64,000 nucleotides of DNA, taken from JAFLCL01 sp039809495 (GTDB lineage Bacteria > Myxococcota_A > Polyangia > Polyangiales > Sandaracinaceae). The notes beneath the pieces are model-generated. The model did not search any database. It was not told the DNA's origin and saw only the letters and a program-made list of their open reading frames with translations. Every line of letters starts with the position of its first letter. The first letter of the stretch is position 1. The position numbers and the translations under genes were made by a program. Positions 16,601 to 26,487 of the stretch are shown here, piece after piece. The stretch spans positions 62,001 to 126,000 of the forward strand of contig JBDHVC010000005.1 in the NCBI GenBank assembly GCA_039809495.1, in the 5' to 3' direction.

Positions 16601-18060
16601 AGGCTCCAGCGCTCGACCCACGAGCCGCTCGCTCGATCGACCCCGCTCGCGTGGAGCAGCCGCCAGCCCGGAGGGAGGTGGAGCGTCATCGCGTCCGACG
16701 AGGCGTCCATCGCCCAGTTGACGGCCGGAAAGCCGCGACCTTCGCGCTCGAGGCGCCACTCGGCCGAGAGCGCGCGGCGCACGTCGCGGAGCTCGACGCC
16801 GGGCCGACCATCGGCGCCGAGCGTGATCAGCTGATCCACCCCATCGAACGCGACGCGGCCGAGGGCGCCTCGCTCGAGCTCGAGGCGATGGTCGTCGTGG
16901 AGCTCGAGCCCGAGCTGGTCGCGGACCCAGTAGTCCTCGCCGTCGAGCCCGAGCCACACGTCGCGCTCCAGCGTGAGCTGGCTCGGAGGCGGCGAGGGCT
17001 CGCCGCGTCGGATCGTGTGGATCGTGAGCTCGGTGTCGCGATCGACGAGGTAGGCCGAATTCGTCCGCCAATCCGCGGGGAGCGACGTGCGCTGCGGATC
17101 GACGCCGCGCGGACCGACGACCTCGGCCTGCCGAAAGGCCTCGTAGGGCACCCAGACCCACACCTCTTGCTCGGGCCAGGGCGCGGGGAGGCTCGGGCGA
17201 TGGAACGTGGCCAGGGAGTCGGGCGCGAGCGCCCGCACGGTCAGCTCGAAGGTGCCGGGCGTGAGCTGGATCGAAAGCTCGCCCGAGGCGTAGAGGCGCG
17301 CAGGGAGCTGACCGGTCACCTCGATCGGCACGAAGCCCGACGGCAGGACGCCGGCGAGGCGCAGCTCGCGCCGCCGCCCCGACGCGTGGACGACGATGCG
17401 GCTCTCGAGGGTGAGCGGCGAGCCGTCCTCGAGCCGACGCTGCACCTCGAGGGTCACGTCCTCTTCGTCCGGTTGGACATCGGCGGAGCGACCGAGCCAG
17501 ACCTCGCCCGCGCTCCCGCGCGACGCGAGCGCGGTCACGCCGTCGCGCGTGACGAAGATCCGCGCGATCCCCGCGGGGATCCGCAGCGTCTCGGGTACGC
17601 GCGCCCACGCCCACGATCCCTCGACGTGGTGAGCGCCGGGCTCGAGCCAGAGCGTCGGCTCGCCGCTCACGCCGAGGACCGGGGCCGGCCGCCCGTCGAC
17701 GCGGACGGACATCGGCCAGGCCTGCTCGAAGCCGGGGAGGCCGATCGGCGCGCGCGCGTCCACGGTCACGTCGAGCGTGAAGCTGCCGCTCGTCTCGCCG
17801 ATGGCGAGCCGCAGCGTGCTCGGCCAGACGCAGATGGGTCGCGCGTCCGAGGCCGGATCGGCGACCTCGCCCCGCGCGCAGCCGAGCGTCTCGCCGTCGA
17901 GCACCCACGGGATCCACGGCCTGAGGGCTGGCGGCACGTCGGCCTCGGGGAACGCCTGCGCGGCCGCGCGGCTCGCCGCCCCGCCGAAGGAGAGCAGCGC
18001 CGCGATCGCGACGAGGCCGAAGAGCCGAGTACCCGCCGATCCCATCCCGAGACGCGCCAT
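13657..18060 (-). CDS. Very large secreted/membrane protein, two similar halves, unknown function
   Basis: A 1467-residue protein. It starts with a signal peptide ending in SRAAAQA. Residues about 40-580 are beta-rich and presumably extracytoplasmic, followed by a block of several membrane helices (about 590-680) and one near 780. A Pro/Thr/Ala/Glu/Ser linker (about 720-815) with APTDAAPTEA and VDSSASVDSSASVD repeats leads to a second signal-peptide-like stretch starting at the in-frame ATG 15606 (RPLRGLIALVVASLVVASLA, then an ALAQ cleavage-like site). The second half is again beta-rich and ends in about five membrane helices. This looks like two paralogous or tandem membrane proteins fused, or two genes read as one. 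No family recognised. Confidence 0.8.
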   Translation of the reverse strand: MARLGMGSAGTRLFGLVAIAALLSFGGAASRAAAQAFPEADVPPALRPWIPWVLDGETLGCARGEVADPASDARPICVWPSTLRLAIGETSGSFTLDVTVDARAPIGLPGFEQAWPMSVRVDGRPAPVLGVSGEPTLWLEPGAHHVEGSWAWARVPETLRIPAGIARIFVTRDGVTALASRGSAGEVWLGRSADVQPDEEDVTLEVQRRLEDGSPLTLESRIVVHASGRRRELRLAGVLPSGFVPIEVTGQLPARLYASGELSIQLTPGTFELTVRALAPDSLATFHRPSLPAPWPEQEVWVWVPYEAFRQAEVVGPRGVDPQRTSLPADWRTNSAYLVDRDTELTIHTIRRGEPSPPPSQLTLERDVWLGLDGEDYWVRDQLGLELHDDHRLELERGALGRVAFDGVDQLITLGADGRPGVELRDVRRALSAEWRLEREGRGFPAVNWAMDASSDAMTLHLPPGWRLLHASGVDRASGSWVERWSLLDVFALLLIAAAFGRAFGWGWALVTLGGVGLSYFEPGAPRWIVFVVAVLLALHRAIGARFFERFVRWAYVAAAVVLAFVVVWFAGAELRNALYPQLAARDGDGPGAFSFDRIDGSTVTYDIAPAEAPAAALEGLVSRASGGEGPRRSSLAESEQDYRSLTRWADPNAVVQTGFGIPEWSWSSYRLGFDGPVARGHEITLTLLPPWASRLASFLRAVLLLALLAISIVARPRRASPPSPTEAPRSSGGSGGGREATTSEPEPSPVAAPTDAAPTEAAPTDAAPSEAGASDGGAEPAAPTEAEERRPVEPSARVDSSASVDSSASVDPASSRSMRPLRGLIALVVASLVVASLAFASSPALAQPIPDSATLDALHARLARRPACGERCAEASLMTVRAEGDTLRVRVELSATDVAAYPLPGPSDAWLPSSVRLDGVESRAIVRLDDGFLYARIPTGVHVLELEGSLTSRDTLNLALGRAPHLLHVTTDGWESLGDRREGQLDDSIELHRLTNRASEQGEPTQARELSVELPAWIEIERTLDIGVRWTVTTIVRRRSPATTSTVVRVPLLEGERVTDSSVSVDHGRALVALGQDVAQVQFTSVLEPREELTLHAPDEGRLDEVWILACSPLYRCETPAPTPLGLAPTRTDSENRFVPVYHPWPGESLTIRFARPAPMEGASMTIDAAHLRVTPGARATESLLTASARSSVTSALGIDLPEAATVQRLVVDGQARPIQRDGARVTLALQPGAHTIELAWREEASLRSVFETPRVAFDHEAANVSVDVVLPSSRWLLWLGGPAWGPAILFWPYLALVLVLALALGRRRDLPLRPHDWGLLLLGLTQIPAIAALIVVSWFFLLANRRVDVEVHPVYFGARQLYIVLHTLIAFGCLVWAVEAGLLGDPAMELVGPGSDASLAHYYVDRVDGAFPVARVVSVSIWFFRLAMFAWALWLVAALLRFAKWGWQAFKEGGFFRSLGLMKER

Positions 18061-18067
18061 GGTCGCG

Positions 18068-18073
18068 ATGATA
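18068..18073 (-). promoter_or_regulatory. -10-like box (TATCAT) next to the start of the large membrane protein gene
   Basis: TATCAT on the minus strand lies 7 bp before the ATG at 18060. No Shine-Dalgarno sequence is visible between them. It fits the leaderless-start pattern seen at several genes in this window. No -35 match was found. Confidence 0.35.
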
Positions 18074-18195
18074 CGCGCGAGGGGAGCGGGGGTGTTCCCC
18101 GCGCGCCCATTTCGTCCGCGCCGAGACGAACCGACGACGACGACGAGCGCGGGGGCTTGACCCGCCCCTCGGGAGCCGAGAGCTTCGGGCCTGAG

Positions 18196-19293
18196 ATGCC
18201 ACCCTCGCCCGAGCGACGCTGGCGACACTTCACGATCTCGATCCCAGGCCTCTGTCCGTTCGTGATCGAGTGGCGCTGGCTCGCGCTCCTCGCGCTCACC
18301 ACCGTCGCGCTGCCCTTCCTCGGCGCGCCGATGGCCGCCTGCACGATCGCGCACGAGCTGGGACACGCGGTCGCTGCGCGCCGAGCGGGCGCGAAGGTGC
18401 GCTCCATCGAGCTCCGCGCCGGCCACGGCCTCTGCGTCCACGATCGCGTCGACGATCCGAGAGCCCAGCTCCGCATAGCGCTCGCCGGTCCGATCGCGCA
18501 CGCGCTCTTCGCGGTGTCGCTCGCCGCCCTCCTCGAGGGGGTGAGGCTCGCGGTCGCCTCGCCGAGCGGGCTCGACACGATGCTCTTTCTCTCCGCGCGC
18601 TTCACGGCGACGCTCGGCCCGCTCCACGCCCTCGCCAGCCTCGTCCCCGGCCTCTTCTTCGAGGGCGACTCGGCCCTCGCGAGCGATGGCCACGCGGCTC
18701 GGCGCGCCTGGTCGGCCCTCCGAGGGCGCGCCGAGCGCGGGGGGCTCGACGCACGGGCGGGGCTCCTCGTCGTCGAGCGCTTCGATCGCCCCTCGGCTGG
18801 ACGTGCGGACGGGGGCGCGGCCGTCGATGCAGGCGAGTGGGCGCAGCGCATCGCGGCGCGCGTCGACGGAGAGGTCGAGGTGGGGCGCGCGTGGTCGGGC
18901 TCGGGCGCGACGGTGGTGCGGCTTCGCCTTCGGAGGGGGCGCGCGGCGGGCGCGGCCTGCGACGTCGTCGTCCGCGACGCGCGCGTGAGCTGGCCCGCGG
19001 GCGTGCCTCTCCTCAGCGTCCGCGTGAGCCCTTGGTCGACCCTCGACGAGCCGCTGATCTGGCTGACGAGCGGCGCCCTCTCCGCGGTGGCCTCGGCCGC
19101 CATCGTGATCGCCCTCCCCTCCGACGGGCTCGAGCTCTCCCTGGTCGCCGGGCTCCTCGCGTTCGCGCTCGTGTTCGCGCTGGCGGCGCTCGTCGCAGAG
19201 CGCTGGCACGTCGGCGTCGACCTCCGCCGCTCCGAGGAGCCGATGCAGGCGCTCGCGGAGGCTGTCCGGCGAGCCATGGCCGAAGAGCCATGA
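18196..19293 (+). CDS. Site-2-protease-like (M50) membrane metalloprotease
   Basis: A 365-residue membrane protein. A first helix (about 28-45) runs into CTIAHELGHAVAARRAGA, the HExxH zinc motif of M50 proteases, placed in the second helix. Further helices follow (about 93-115 and 118-150), with LVPGLFFEGDSALASDG as a plausible version of the second conserved M50 motif that supplies the third zinc ligand Asp. A soluble domain of about 130 residues and two C-terminal helices (about 295-335) complete it. Family members cut proteins within the membrane, often to release a signalling fragment. Substrate unknown. Divergent from the large membrane protein at 18060, 135 bp apart. Confidence 0.72.
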   Translation: MPPSPERRWRHFTISIPGLCPFVIEWRWLALLALTTVALPFLGAPMAACTIAHELGHAVAARRAGAKVRSIELRAGHGLCVHDRVDDPRAQLRIALAGPIAHALFAVSLAALLEGVRLAVASPSGLDTMLFLSARFTATLGPLHALASLVPGLFFEGDSALASDGHAARRAWSALRGRAERGGLDARAGLLVVERFDRPSAGRADGGAAVDAGEWAQRIAARVDGEVEVGRAWSGSGATVVRLRLRRGRAAGAACDVVVRDARVSWPAGVPLLSVRVSPWSTLDEPLIWLTSGALSAVASAAIVIALPSDGLELSLVAGLLAFALVFALAALVAERWHVGVDLRRSEEPMQALAEAVRRAMAEEP

Positions 19294-19346
19294 CTGCGCG
19301 GCCGGCCGTGCGCGCTACGATGCGCCGTGCTCTTGGAGGTGCGAGC

Positions 19347-19918
19347 GTGAGCGAAGAGGCGCGGTTTCGATCGACGACCATCGTCGCCGTCCGGCGGGAC
19401 GGCCGCTCGGCAATGGCGGGAGATGGGCAGGTGTCGCTCGGCAACACCGTGATGAAGGCGAACGCGCGCAAGGTCCGGCGGATCGCCGGCGGGCGCGCGA
19501 TCGCCGGGTTCGCGGGCGCGAGCGCCGACGCGTTCACGCTCCTCGAGCGCTTCGAGGCGAGGCTCGAGGCCCTGCGCGCGGGCGACGCGAGGAGCGCCCT
19601 CGCCCGCGCCGCGGTCGAGCTCGCGAAGGACTGGCGGACCGATCGCTTCCTCCGAAAGCTCGAGGCGATGCTGATCGTGATGGACGCCCACACCATGCTG
19701 CTCGTCTCGGGCACGGGCGACGTCATCGAGCCCGACGAGGTGAAGGGCGGCGCGATCCTCACCATCGGCTCGGGCGGCCCCTACGCGCTCGCCGCCGGGC
19801 GCGTGCTCCTCGCGCACACGACGCTCGACGCCGCCGCCGTGGCGCGCGAGGCGCTCCGGACGGCGGCTGACATCTGCGTCTACACGAACGGCGAGATCCT
19901 CGTCGAGGAGCTCGGCGC

Positions 19919-19922
<4 letters not shown>
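19347..19922 (+). CDS. hslV: ATP-dependent protease subunit HslV (ClpQ)
   Basis: A 191-residue proteolytic subunit of the HslUV complex. The short propeptide is followed by TTIVAVRRDG; Thr10 becomes the catalytic N-terminal Thr after cleavage. AMAGDGQVSLGNTVMK, KVRRIAGG and GFAGASADAFTLLERFE are standard HslV blocks, and GSGGPYALAAGRVLL is near the C-terminus. Start at GTG 19347 is fixed by an ideal TTGGAGGT site 7 bp upstream; the longer frame is a shadow of the M50 gene. It overlaps hslU by 4 bp (ATGA), so the two are co-translated. Confidence 0.97.
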
Positions 19923-21331
<1,409 letters not shown>

Positions 21332-21337
<6 letters not shown>

Positions 21338-21350
21338 CGCTCCGCGTCAG
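21332..21350 (+). terminator. Stem-loop at the end of hslVU
   Basis: CTGACGC and GCGTCAG form a 7-bp stem with a TCC loop, and the stem includes the hslU stop codon. There is no T-run after it, so it may act as a weak terminator or 3' stabiliser rather than a classic intrinsic terminator. Confidence 0.4.
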
Positions 21351-21409
21351 GGATCCGGCTCGCGCGGCGGTTGCTCGGACCGAGCGCAAAGCGCAGGCTC
21401 GCGCGCGCC

Positions 21410-22984
21410 ATGTCGCAAGAAGAACGGACGGTTCGCCTCGGGGAGGCGTGGACGCTCGAGCTGCTCGAGGACGTCGCGCGAGGGCGCGCGCGCCTGGTCT
21501 TGCCGGACGTCGCGCGCGAGCGGATCGATCGGGCCCGCGCGCTCGTCGACGCGCTCGCTTCGCGCGGAGACGCGGCGCCGAACGTCTACGGCGTGAACAC
21601 CGGCTTCGGCGCGCTCGCCGAGACGCGCATCGCGGCCGACGAGGTGCGCACCCTCCAGAAGAACCTCGTCCGGAGCCACGCGTGCGGCGTCGGACCGCTC
21701 CTCTCGCGCGAGGTCGTCCGCGCGATGATGGCGCTCCGCGCGCAGACGATCGCGATCGGCTGCTCGGGAGCGCGAGCGGCGTGCGTCGATCTCCTCGTCT
21801 CGATGCTCGATCGCGGCGTCACGCCGGCCGTCCCCTCGAAGGGATCCGTCGGCGCCTCGGGCGACCTCGCGCCGCTCGCGCACCTCGCGCTCGTCCTCAT
21901 CGGCGAGGGCGAGGCGCGCTTCGAGCCCGACGGCGAGGCGAGCCCGCTCCTCCCCGGCGCGGAGGCGCTCCACAAGGCGGGCCTCACACCGCTCACGCTC
22001 GAGGCGAAGGAGGGCCTCGCGCTCATCAACGGCACGCAGCTCATCACGGCCGTCGGCGCGCTCGCGGTGCTCCGGGGCGAGCGCCTCTGCACGACGGCGG
22101 ATCTCACGGGGGCGATGAGCCTCGAGGCGCTCGAGGGGAGCGTCCGCCCCTTCGATCCGCGCGTCCACGCAGTTCGCCCGCACCCGGGCCAGGCGAAGAC
22201 GGCGGCGAACCTCCGCGCGCTCCTCCAAGACAGCGCGATCGGCGAGTCCCACAAGGACTGCAAGAAGGTGCAGGACCCCTACTCGCTCCGCTGCATGCCG
22301 CAGATCCACGGCGCGAGCCGCGACGCGCTCGCCTGGGCGCGCGAGGTGCTCGAGCGCGAGCTGGTCGCCGCGACGGACAACCCGCTCCTCTTCGTCGACG
22401 AGGAGGGCCACGGCGACTTCATCAGCGGCGGCAACTTCCACGGCCAGCCGCTCGCGATCGCGCTCGACACGGCGTGCATCGCGATCGCCGAGCTCGCCAA
22501 CTGCGCCGAGCGGCGCATCGAGCAGCTCGTCAACCCCGCGATGAGCTCGGGCCTCCCGCCCTTCCTCGCGCCGCACTCCGGGCTCGACTCGGGCTTCATG
22601 ATCGCGCAGGTCACGGCGGCGGCGCTCGTGAGCGAGAACAAGGTGCTCGCGCACCCCTCGAGCGTCGACTCGATCCCGAGCTCGGCCGGCAAGGAGGACC
22701 ACGTCTCGATGGGTACGATCTCGGCCCGCAAGTGCGCCGAGGTCGCCGAGCACGTCCGCACCGTCCTCGCGATCGAGGCGATGGTCGCCGCGCAGGGGCT
22801 CGATCTGCGCAGGCCCCTCGAGGCGGGCGTGGGCGTGCGCGCGGCGCATCGGCGGCTCCGCGAGGTGATCCCCACGCTCGAGGGCGATCGCGTCCTCTAC
22901 CCGGACATCCGGCGCGCCGAGGCGCTCGTCGACGACGGAAGCCTCGTCGACGCCGCGGCGGCCGCGGCCGGGGATCTGGCGTGA
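21410..22984 (+). CDS. hutH: Histidine ammonia-lyase
   Basis: A 524-residue enzyme that removes ammonia from L-histidine to give urocanate, the first step of histidine breakdown. The Ala-Ser-Gly triad that makes the MIO cofactor is at 149-151 (GSVGASGDLAPLAHL). NVYGVNTGFGALAETRI, the QDPYSLRCMPQIHGA block, ATDNPLLF and SGGNFHGQPLA are all present. The ATG at 21410 starts the protein in the family's usual place. No other hut genes are nearby; instead it overlaps engB by 4 bp (GTGA). Whether it acts on histidine or another aromatic amino acid cannot be proved here, but the His-type residues favour histidine. Confidence 0.95.
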   Translation: MSQEERTVRLGEAWTLELLEDVARGRARLVLPDVARERIDRARALVDALASRGDAAPNVYGVNTGFGALAETRIAADEVRTLQKNLVRSHACGVGPLLSREVVRAMMALRAQTIAIGCSGARAACVDLLVSMLDRGVTPAVPSKGSVGASGDLAPLAHLALVLIGEGEARFEPDGEASPLLPGAEALHKAGLTPLTLEAKEGLALINGTQLITAVGALAVLRGERLCTTADLTGAMSLEALEGSVRPFDPRVHAVRPHPGQAKTAANLRALLQDSAIGESHKDCKKVQDPYSLRCMPQIHGASRDALAWAREVLERELVAATDNPLLFVDEEGHGDFISGGNFHGQPLAIALDTACIAIAELANCAERRIEQLVNPAMSSGLPPFLAPHSGLDSGFMIAQVTAAALVSENKVLAHPSSVDSIPSSAGKEDHVSMGTISARKCAEVAEHVRTVLAIEAMVAAQGLDLRRPLEAGVGVRAAHRRLREVIPTLEGDRVLYPDIRRAEALVDDGSLVDAAAAAAGDLA

Positions 22985-23664
22985 GCGAGCCGCGCGAGAA
23001 GACCTCCTTCGCCGTCCTCGACGCGACCTTCATCGGCCACGCGAAGACGGTTGAGGGCCTCCCGCCGCCGATGCTCGCGGAGGTCGCCTTCGCGGGGAAG
23101 TCGAACGTCGGCAAGTCGAGCCTCATCAACAAGCTCGTGAACCGCCGCAAGCTGGTCCGCACGAGCTCGACCCCGGGCGCGACGCGCGGCCTCTCGCTCT
23201 TTCGCGTGAGGCTCCGGCTCGAGGGCGGCGCGGGCGCGGAGCTCGATCTCGTCGATCTGCCCGGCTACGGCTTCGCGCAGCGGAGCAAGGACGAGCGCAG
23301 GAGCTGGGGCCCGATGATCGAGGGCTACCTCGAGCGCCGCGTGAGCCTGCGGGCCGTGCTCCTGCTCGTCGACGTGCGGCGCGGCGTCGCAGAGGAGGAC
23401 GCGCAGCTCCTCGCGTACCTCGCGCACCTCGAGCGCCCCGCGATCCTCGTCGTCACCAAGTGCGACAAGGTGAGCCGCCGCGAGCGCGACGCGAGCCTCC
23501 GCGCGATCACGCGGGACGCGCGCGCCGCCTACCCGACGCTCCCGATCGTCGCGACGAGCGCCGAGAGCGGCGAGGGGATCCCCGAGCTGTGGAAAGCGAC
23601 CCGCCGCGCGACGTTCCTCGAAGGGGCCGCGCCGCCCGCTCACGGCATGAATCAATTGCCCTGA
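22981..23664 (+). CDS. engB: Ribosome biogenesis GTPase EngB (YihA/YsxC)
   Basis: A 227-residue GTPase needed for 50S subunit assembly. G1 is AFAGKSNVGKSSLIN (about 37-51), the switch region has TSSTPGATRGLSLFRV, G3 is DLPGYGFAQ, and G4 is VVTKCDKVS. Length fits the family apart from a somewhat extended C-terminus. The last codons (HGMNQLP and the TGA) fall inside the left hairpin of the 3-hairpin repeat element at 23641-23799, so the protein's C-terminus appears to be supplied by that element. Starts at GTG 22981 overlapping hutH. Confidence 0.96.
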   Translation: MSEPREKTSFAVLDATFIGHAKTVEGLPPPMLAEVAFAGKSNVGKSSLINKLVNRRKLVRTSSTPGATRGLSLFRVRLRLEGGAGAELDLVDLPGYGFAQRSKDERRSWGPMIEGYLERRVSLRAVLLLVDVRRGVAEEDAQLLAYLAHLERPAILVVTKCDKVSRRERDASLRAITRDARAAYPTLPIVATSAESGEGIPELWKATRRATFLEGAAPPAHGMNQLP

Positions 23665-23799
23665 TTCGTGCTGCCCCTTCCTCGTCGGAGGGTCTGCCCC
23701 CGGACCCTGCCTCACGCCGAGTCCATCGGCGTGAGCTTCCCTCCCGCCGAGCCAGCGTGCCTCGACTCGACGGATCACGTCGAGTGAGGCGCGCCGTCA
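23641..23799 (+). repeat. Three-hairpin intergenic element, copy A
   Basis: This element sits between the convergent ends of engB and the FAD oxidase gene. Hairpin 1 covers about 23643-23674 (12 bp with two wobble pairs). Hairpin 2 is 23689-23708 (AGGGTC/GACCCT). Hairpin 3 is 23711-23735, a perfect 10-bp stem CTCACGCCGA/TCGGCGTGAG. The right end reads CACGTCGAGTGAGGCGCGCC and then the complement of the FAD oxidase stop codon. Copies B (29423-29551) and C (59182-59341, reversed) share order and much of the sequence. Confidence 0.8.
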
Positions 23800-26487
23800 G
23801 AGCTCCGCGTAGCCGACCATGTCGTGCGCGAGCTTGCCGAAGGCGAGCACCTTCGAGCGCCGGAGCTCGAGGTGGACGGCGCTCACGAAGCGAGCGTCGA
23901 TCCGCTTCTCGTTCGCCCACGCTCCCGAGGCGAGCTCGAGGCGGTTCGCGGCGAGCGCGCCGCTCGTGCTCGGGTACGCGACGACCACGGCAGCGCCCGA
24001 GACGAGGACGCCGGGCCGCGAGGGGACGAGGGGCCTCGACGCGCCCGGGTTCGAGAGCGGCGTGAGCGCGAGCGGGGCTGTCCCGCGCAGGCCGGCCGGG
24101 AGCGCCGCGAAGGCGCGGAGCACGCCGCCTTGGAAGTAGACGACGACCAGCCCCGTCGGGGTCCACGCGAGGCTCGGCGTGCCGTCCGCGGCCTCGCTCA
24201 TCGTGTGGAACACGAAGGGCGCGTCGAGCGCCGCGCTCGCCTGGCTGCCGAGCACGATCTTCCCCGACGGATCGCGACCCGCGAGGACGAGACCGTCGGC
24301 CCAGAGCGCGGCGAGATCGCCCACGAGCTTTGGCGCTCCGCCGACGTCGCTCCAGCCCTTCCACGTCCCGCCAGGGCTCGACTGGCGACGCCACGCGAGC
24401 ACGCCCCGCGTGTCGATCGCGAAGAGCGTGAGCCGCCCGGTGCCGTCGAGCAGCGTCGCGGGCGAGCTCGCGAAGCGCTGCGCGCCATCAAACGCTTGGA
24501 GCGTGGTCATCCACTCGTCGCGCCCCCTGCGCGCCCACGCGTGGACGATCCGGCCATCACCGAGGCGGCCGACGAGCTCGATCCGGCCGTCGTGGTTCGC
24601 CACGATCTCGAAGGCGCTCGCGACGTGGGACGCGCCCTCGAGCGAGAGCGTCTCGAAGGGCAAGGAGCGCACGCCCGAGGCGCGCGAGAGGGAGGGCACG
24701 CCGTCACCGCTCGTCGCGGCCACCCAGAGCCGATCGGCCGCGAGGTGCACGCCCGGCGCGTGCTCGCGGATCGCCCTCGTGTCGAAGGGCGCCGAGGTCC
24801 TCCGAGAGGGGAGGAAGCCGTCGGCCAAGAGGCGCGCCGCCCCGAGCGGCGTGAGGCCGGCGCCGATCGCGTAGCGGCTGTCGAAGGTCGTGAGCGGCCC
24901 GTGCTCGGCGAGCTTGCGCTTCGCGGCGAGGAAGACCTCGCGGCGCGGGTACGCCTCGATGGTGAGGGGGTGATCGGGGTGCGCCCACTGCCCCCAGTGC
25001 GCGCGCCCTCCCCGACGCTCGGACGCGCCGAACATCGCGCCGACGTAGTCCTCGTTCCTGCCCTCGAGCTCGTGAGGCTTCGCGACGCCCCAGAAGATCT
25101 CCTGGAGCGCGAAGACCTCGACGTGGCAGAAGCGCTCGTGCGGATCGCTCGAGCTCTGCATCGCGAGCGCGGCGCGGCTCGAGCGCGTGAAGCGCGCCGA
25201 GATGAAGCCCGAGTACTCGTAGGGCGTGTCGCGGCGCAGCCGATCGATCTGCGCGAGCATGTCGTCGAGCGCGGCGACGTGCGCGTTCCCGCTCGTCGTG
25301 ACGACGAGCTCGGACGAGTACACGGGCTGGGACTCGTAGTTCTTCGTGTCCTGGACGCTCTGGTAGCGGTGGACGGCGGGGGTGTCCTCGCGCCCCATCG
25401 TGATGAGGTCGCGCAGCGTCTCGTAGTAGCGAGCCGGATTCCCCGACTCGACCGCCGCGAAGAGGCCGACCTCGTCGATGTCGATCTTGGCGCGCGCGTA
25501 GTCGTCCGTGGACCAGCTCGGGTGCTCGACGCGCGTCGCGACGAGCGCGTGCCGCACGCCGTGCGGGTCGGGGTACGGGTTGATCAGGATCTCGACGTGC
25601 CGGTAGCCGTCCGCGCGGAGCGGCGCCGCGCCGGATCCGCCGCTCGGGTGCGGCTTGGCGGGATCGGTGAGCCCCGCGACGTCGGTGAAGATGGTGCCGT
25701 CGAGGAGCTTCGCCCGCACGTCGAGCCAGGGCATCCAGCGCGAGCGCTCGGAGAGGCCGTACATCCCGCGCGTCTCGAAGACGAGCGAGGCGACGACGCC
25801 GAGCGAGCCCACCGAGACGAGCGCGGCGTCGAAGAGGTCATCGTCCGCGTGGAGCGCCGCGTCGGCCCCGACCCCCTCGAGCGCGGGCGGTGACGCACCC
25901 TTCGTGAGCCGCGCCGAGGCGCGCTCGATCCAGAGCTCACGCCCGCCGAACGTGACGAGCTGGATCGCGCGGACGAAGTCCACCATCGGAGGCAGATCGA
26001 AGTCCCCCGCGTGCGAGCTGGTCATGCACGCGCCGACGACGCGCTGGCCCGCGCGCGAGCCCATCGCGATGAAGCCGAGGTCCTCCTTCGCGAGCGCCGC
26101 GAGCGCCTCACCGACCGAGACGAGCGCGCCGACGCGCACGAACGATCGCCCGCCTTGCTTCAGGCTCGCCTCGAGCGCCGCGCCGAGCGCGCCGTCGTAG
26201 CTCGGCCCCTTCGTCACCTCGATGAGCTTGAGCCCGCTCGGCGGCTTGTAGCTCGGAGGATCCTTGTGCTTGCCCGCCGCCGGGCCGATCGAGACGTCCG
26301 TGCAGGCCGGCCCGTCGTTGAAGGACCAGAACGAGCCCGCCGCGCGCACGTGACGCCCGGCGTTCGAGGCCTCGGTCACGAGCGCGCGCAGCCTCGCGAA
26401 GCTCTCGGGGTGGAGCTCCGAGTGTTCGGGCCAATTCGGGGTGAAGTCGTGGGTCTTCGCCCAGCTCTTGCGTGTTCCGTCCGCCAT
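23797..26487 (-). CDS. FAD-linked oxidase with C-terminal propeller-like domain
   Basis: An 896-residue protein. The N-terminal part (about 15-260) is a PCMH-type FAD-binding domain: HVRAAGSFWSFNDGPACTDVSIG, a VRVGALVSVGEALAALA strand and the CMTSSHAGDFDLPPMVD region where FAD pyrophosphate is bound, followed by a substrate/cap domain (about 270-600) of the kind found in sugar-lactone oxidases. Residues about 640-880 are a set of repeats such as GRIVHAWARRGRDEW and GVLAWRRQSSPGGTWKGW that resemble sialidase/PLL-type beta-propellers binding carbohydrate. No signal peptide is seen. Start at ATG 26487; the longer frame is unsupported. Substrate unknown. The fusion is unusual. Confidence 0.8.
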   Translation of the reverse strand: MADGTRKSWAKTHDFTPNWPEHSELHPESFARLRALVTEASNAGRHVRAAGSFWSFNDGPACTDVSIGPAAGKHKDPPSYKPPSGLKLIEVTKGPSYDGALGAALEASLKQGGRSFVRVGALVSVGEALAALAKEDLGFIAMGSRAGQRVVGACMTSSHAGDFDLPPMVDFVRAIQLVTFGGRELWIERASARLTKGASPPALEGVGADAALHADDDLFDAALVSVGSLGVVASLVFETRGMYGLSERSRWMPWLDVRAKLLDGTIFTDVAGLTDPAKPHPSGGSGAAPLRADGYRHVEILINPYPDPHGVRHALVATRVEHPSWSTDDYARAKIDIDEVGLFAAVESGNPARYYETLRDLITMGREDTPAVHRYQSVQDTKNYESQPVYSSELVVTTSGNAHVAALDDMLAQIDRLRRDTPYEYSGFISARFTRSSRAALAMQSSSDPHERFCHVEVFALQEIFWGVAKPHELEGRNEDYVGAMFGASERRGGRAHWGQWAHPDHPLTIEAYPRREVFLAAKRKLAEHGPLTTFDSRYAIGAGLTPLGAARLLADGFLPSRRTSAPFDTRAIREHAPGVHLAADRLWVAATSGDGVPSLSRASGVRSLPFETLSLEGASHVASAFEIVANHDGRIELVGRLGDGRIVHAWARRGRDEWMTTLQAFDGAQRFASSPATLLDGTGRLTLFAIDTRGVLAWRRQSSPGGTWKGWSDVGGAPKLVGDLAALWADGLVLAGRDPSGKIVLGSQASAALDAPFVFHTMSEAADGTPSLAWTPTGLVVVYFQGGVLRAFAALPAGLRGTAPLALTPLSNPGASRPLVPSRPGVLVSGAAVVVAYPSTSGALAANRLELASGAWANEKRIDARFVSAVHLELRRSKVLAFGKLAHDMVGYAEL

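Noticed and set aside
13852..19293. Plus-strand open frame of 1813 residues across the large minus-strand membrane protein gene
   Set aside because: It is a high-GC shadow: Arg/Glu/Asp/Ala-rich with no domains, whereas the opposite strand encodes signal peptides and membrane helices. Only its last part, from 18196, is a real gene (M50 protease).
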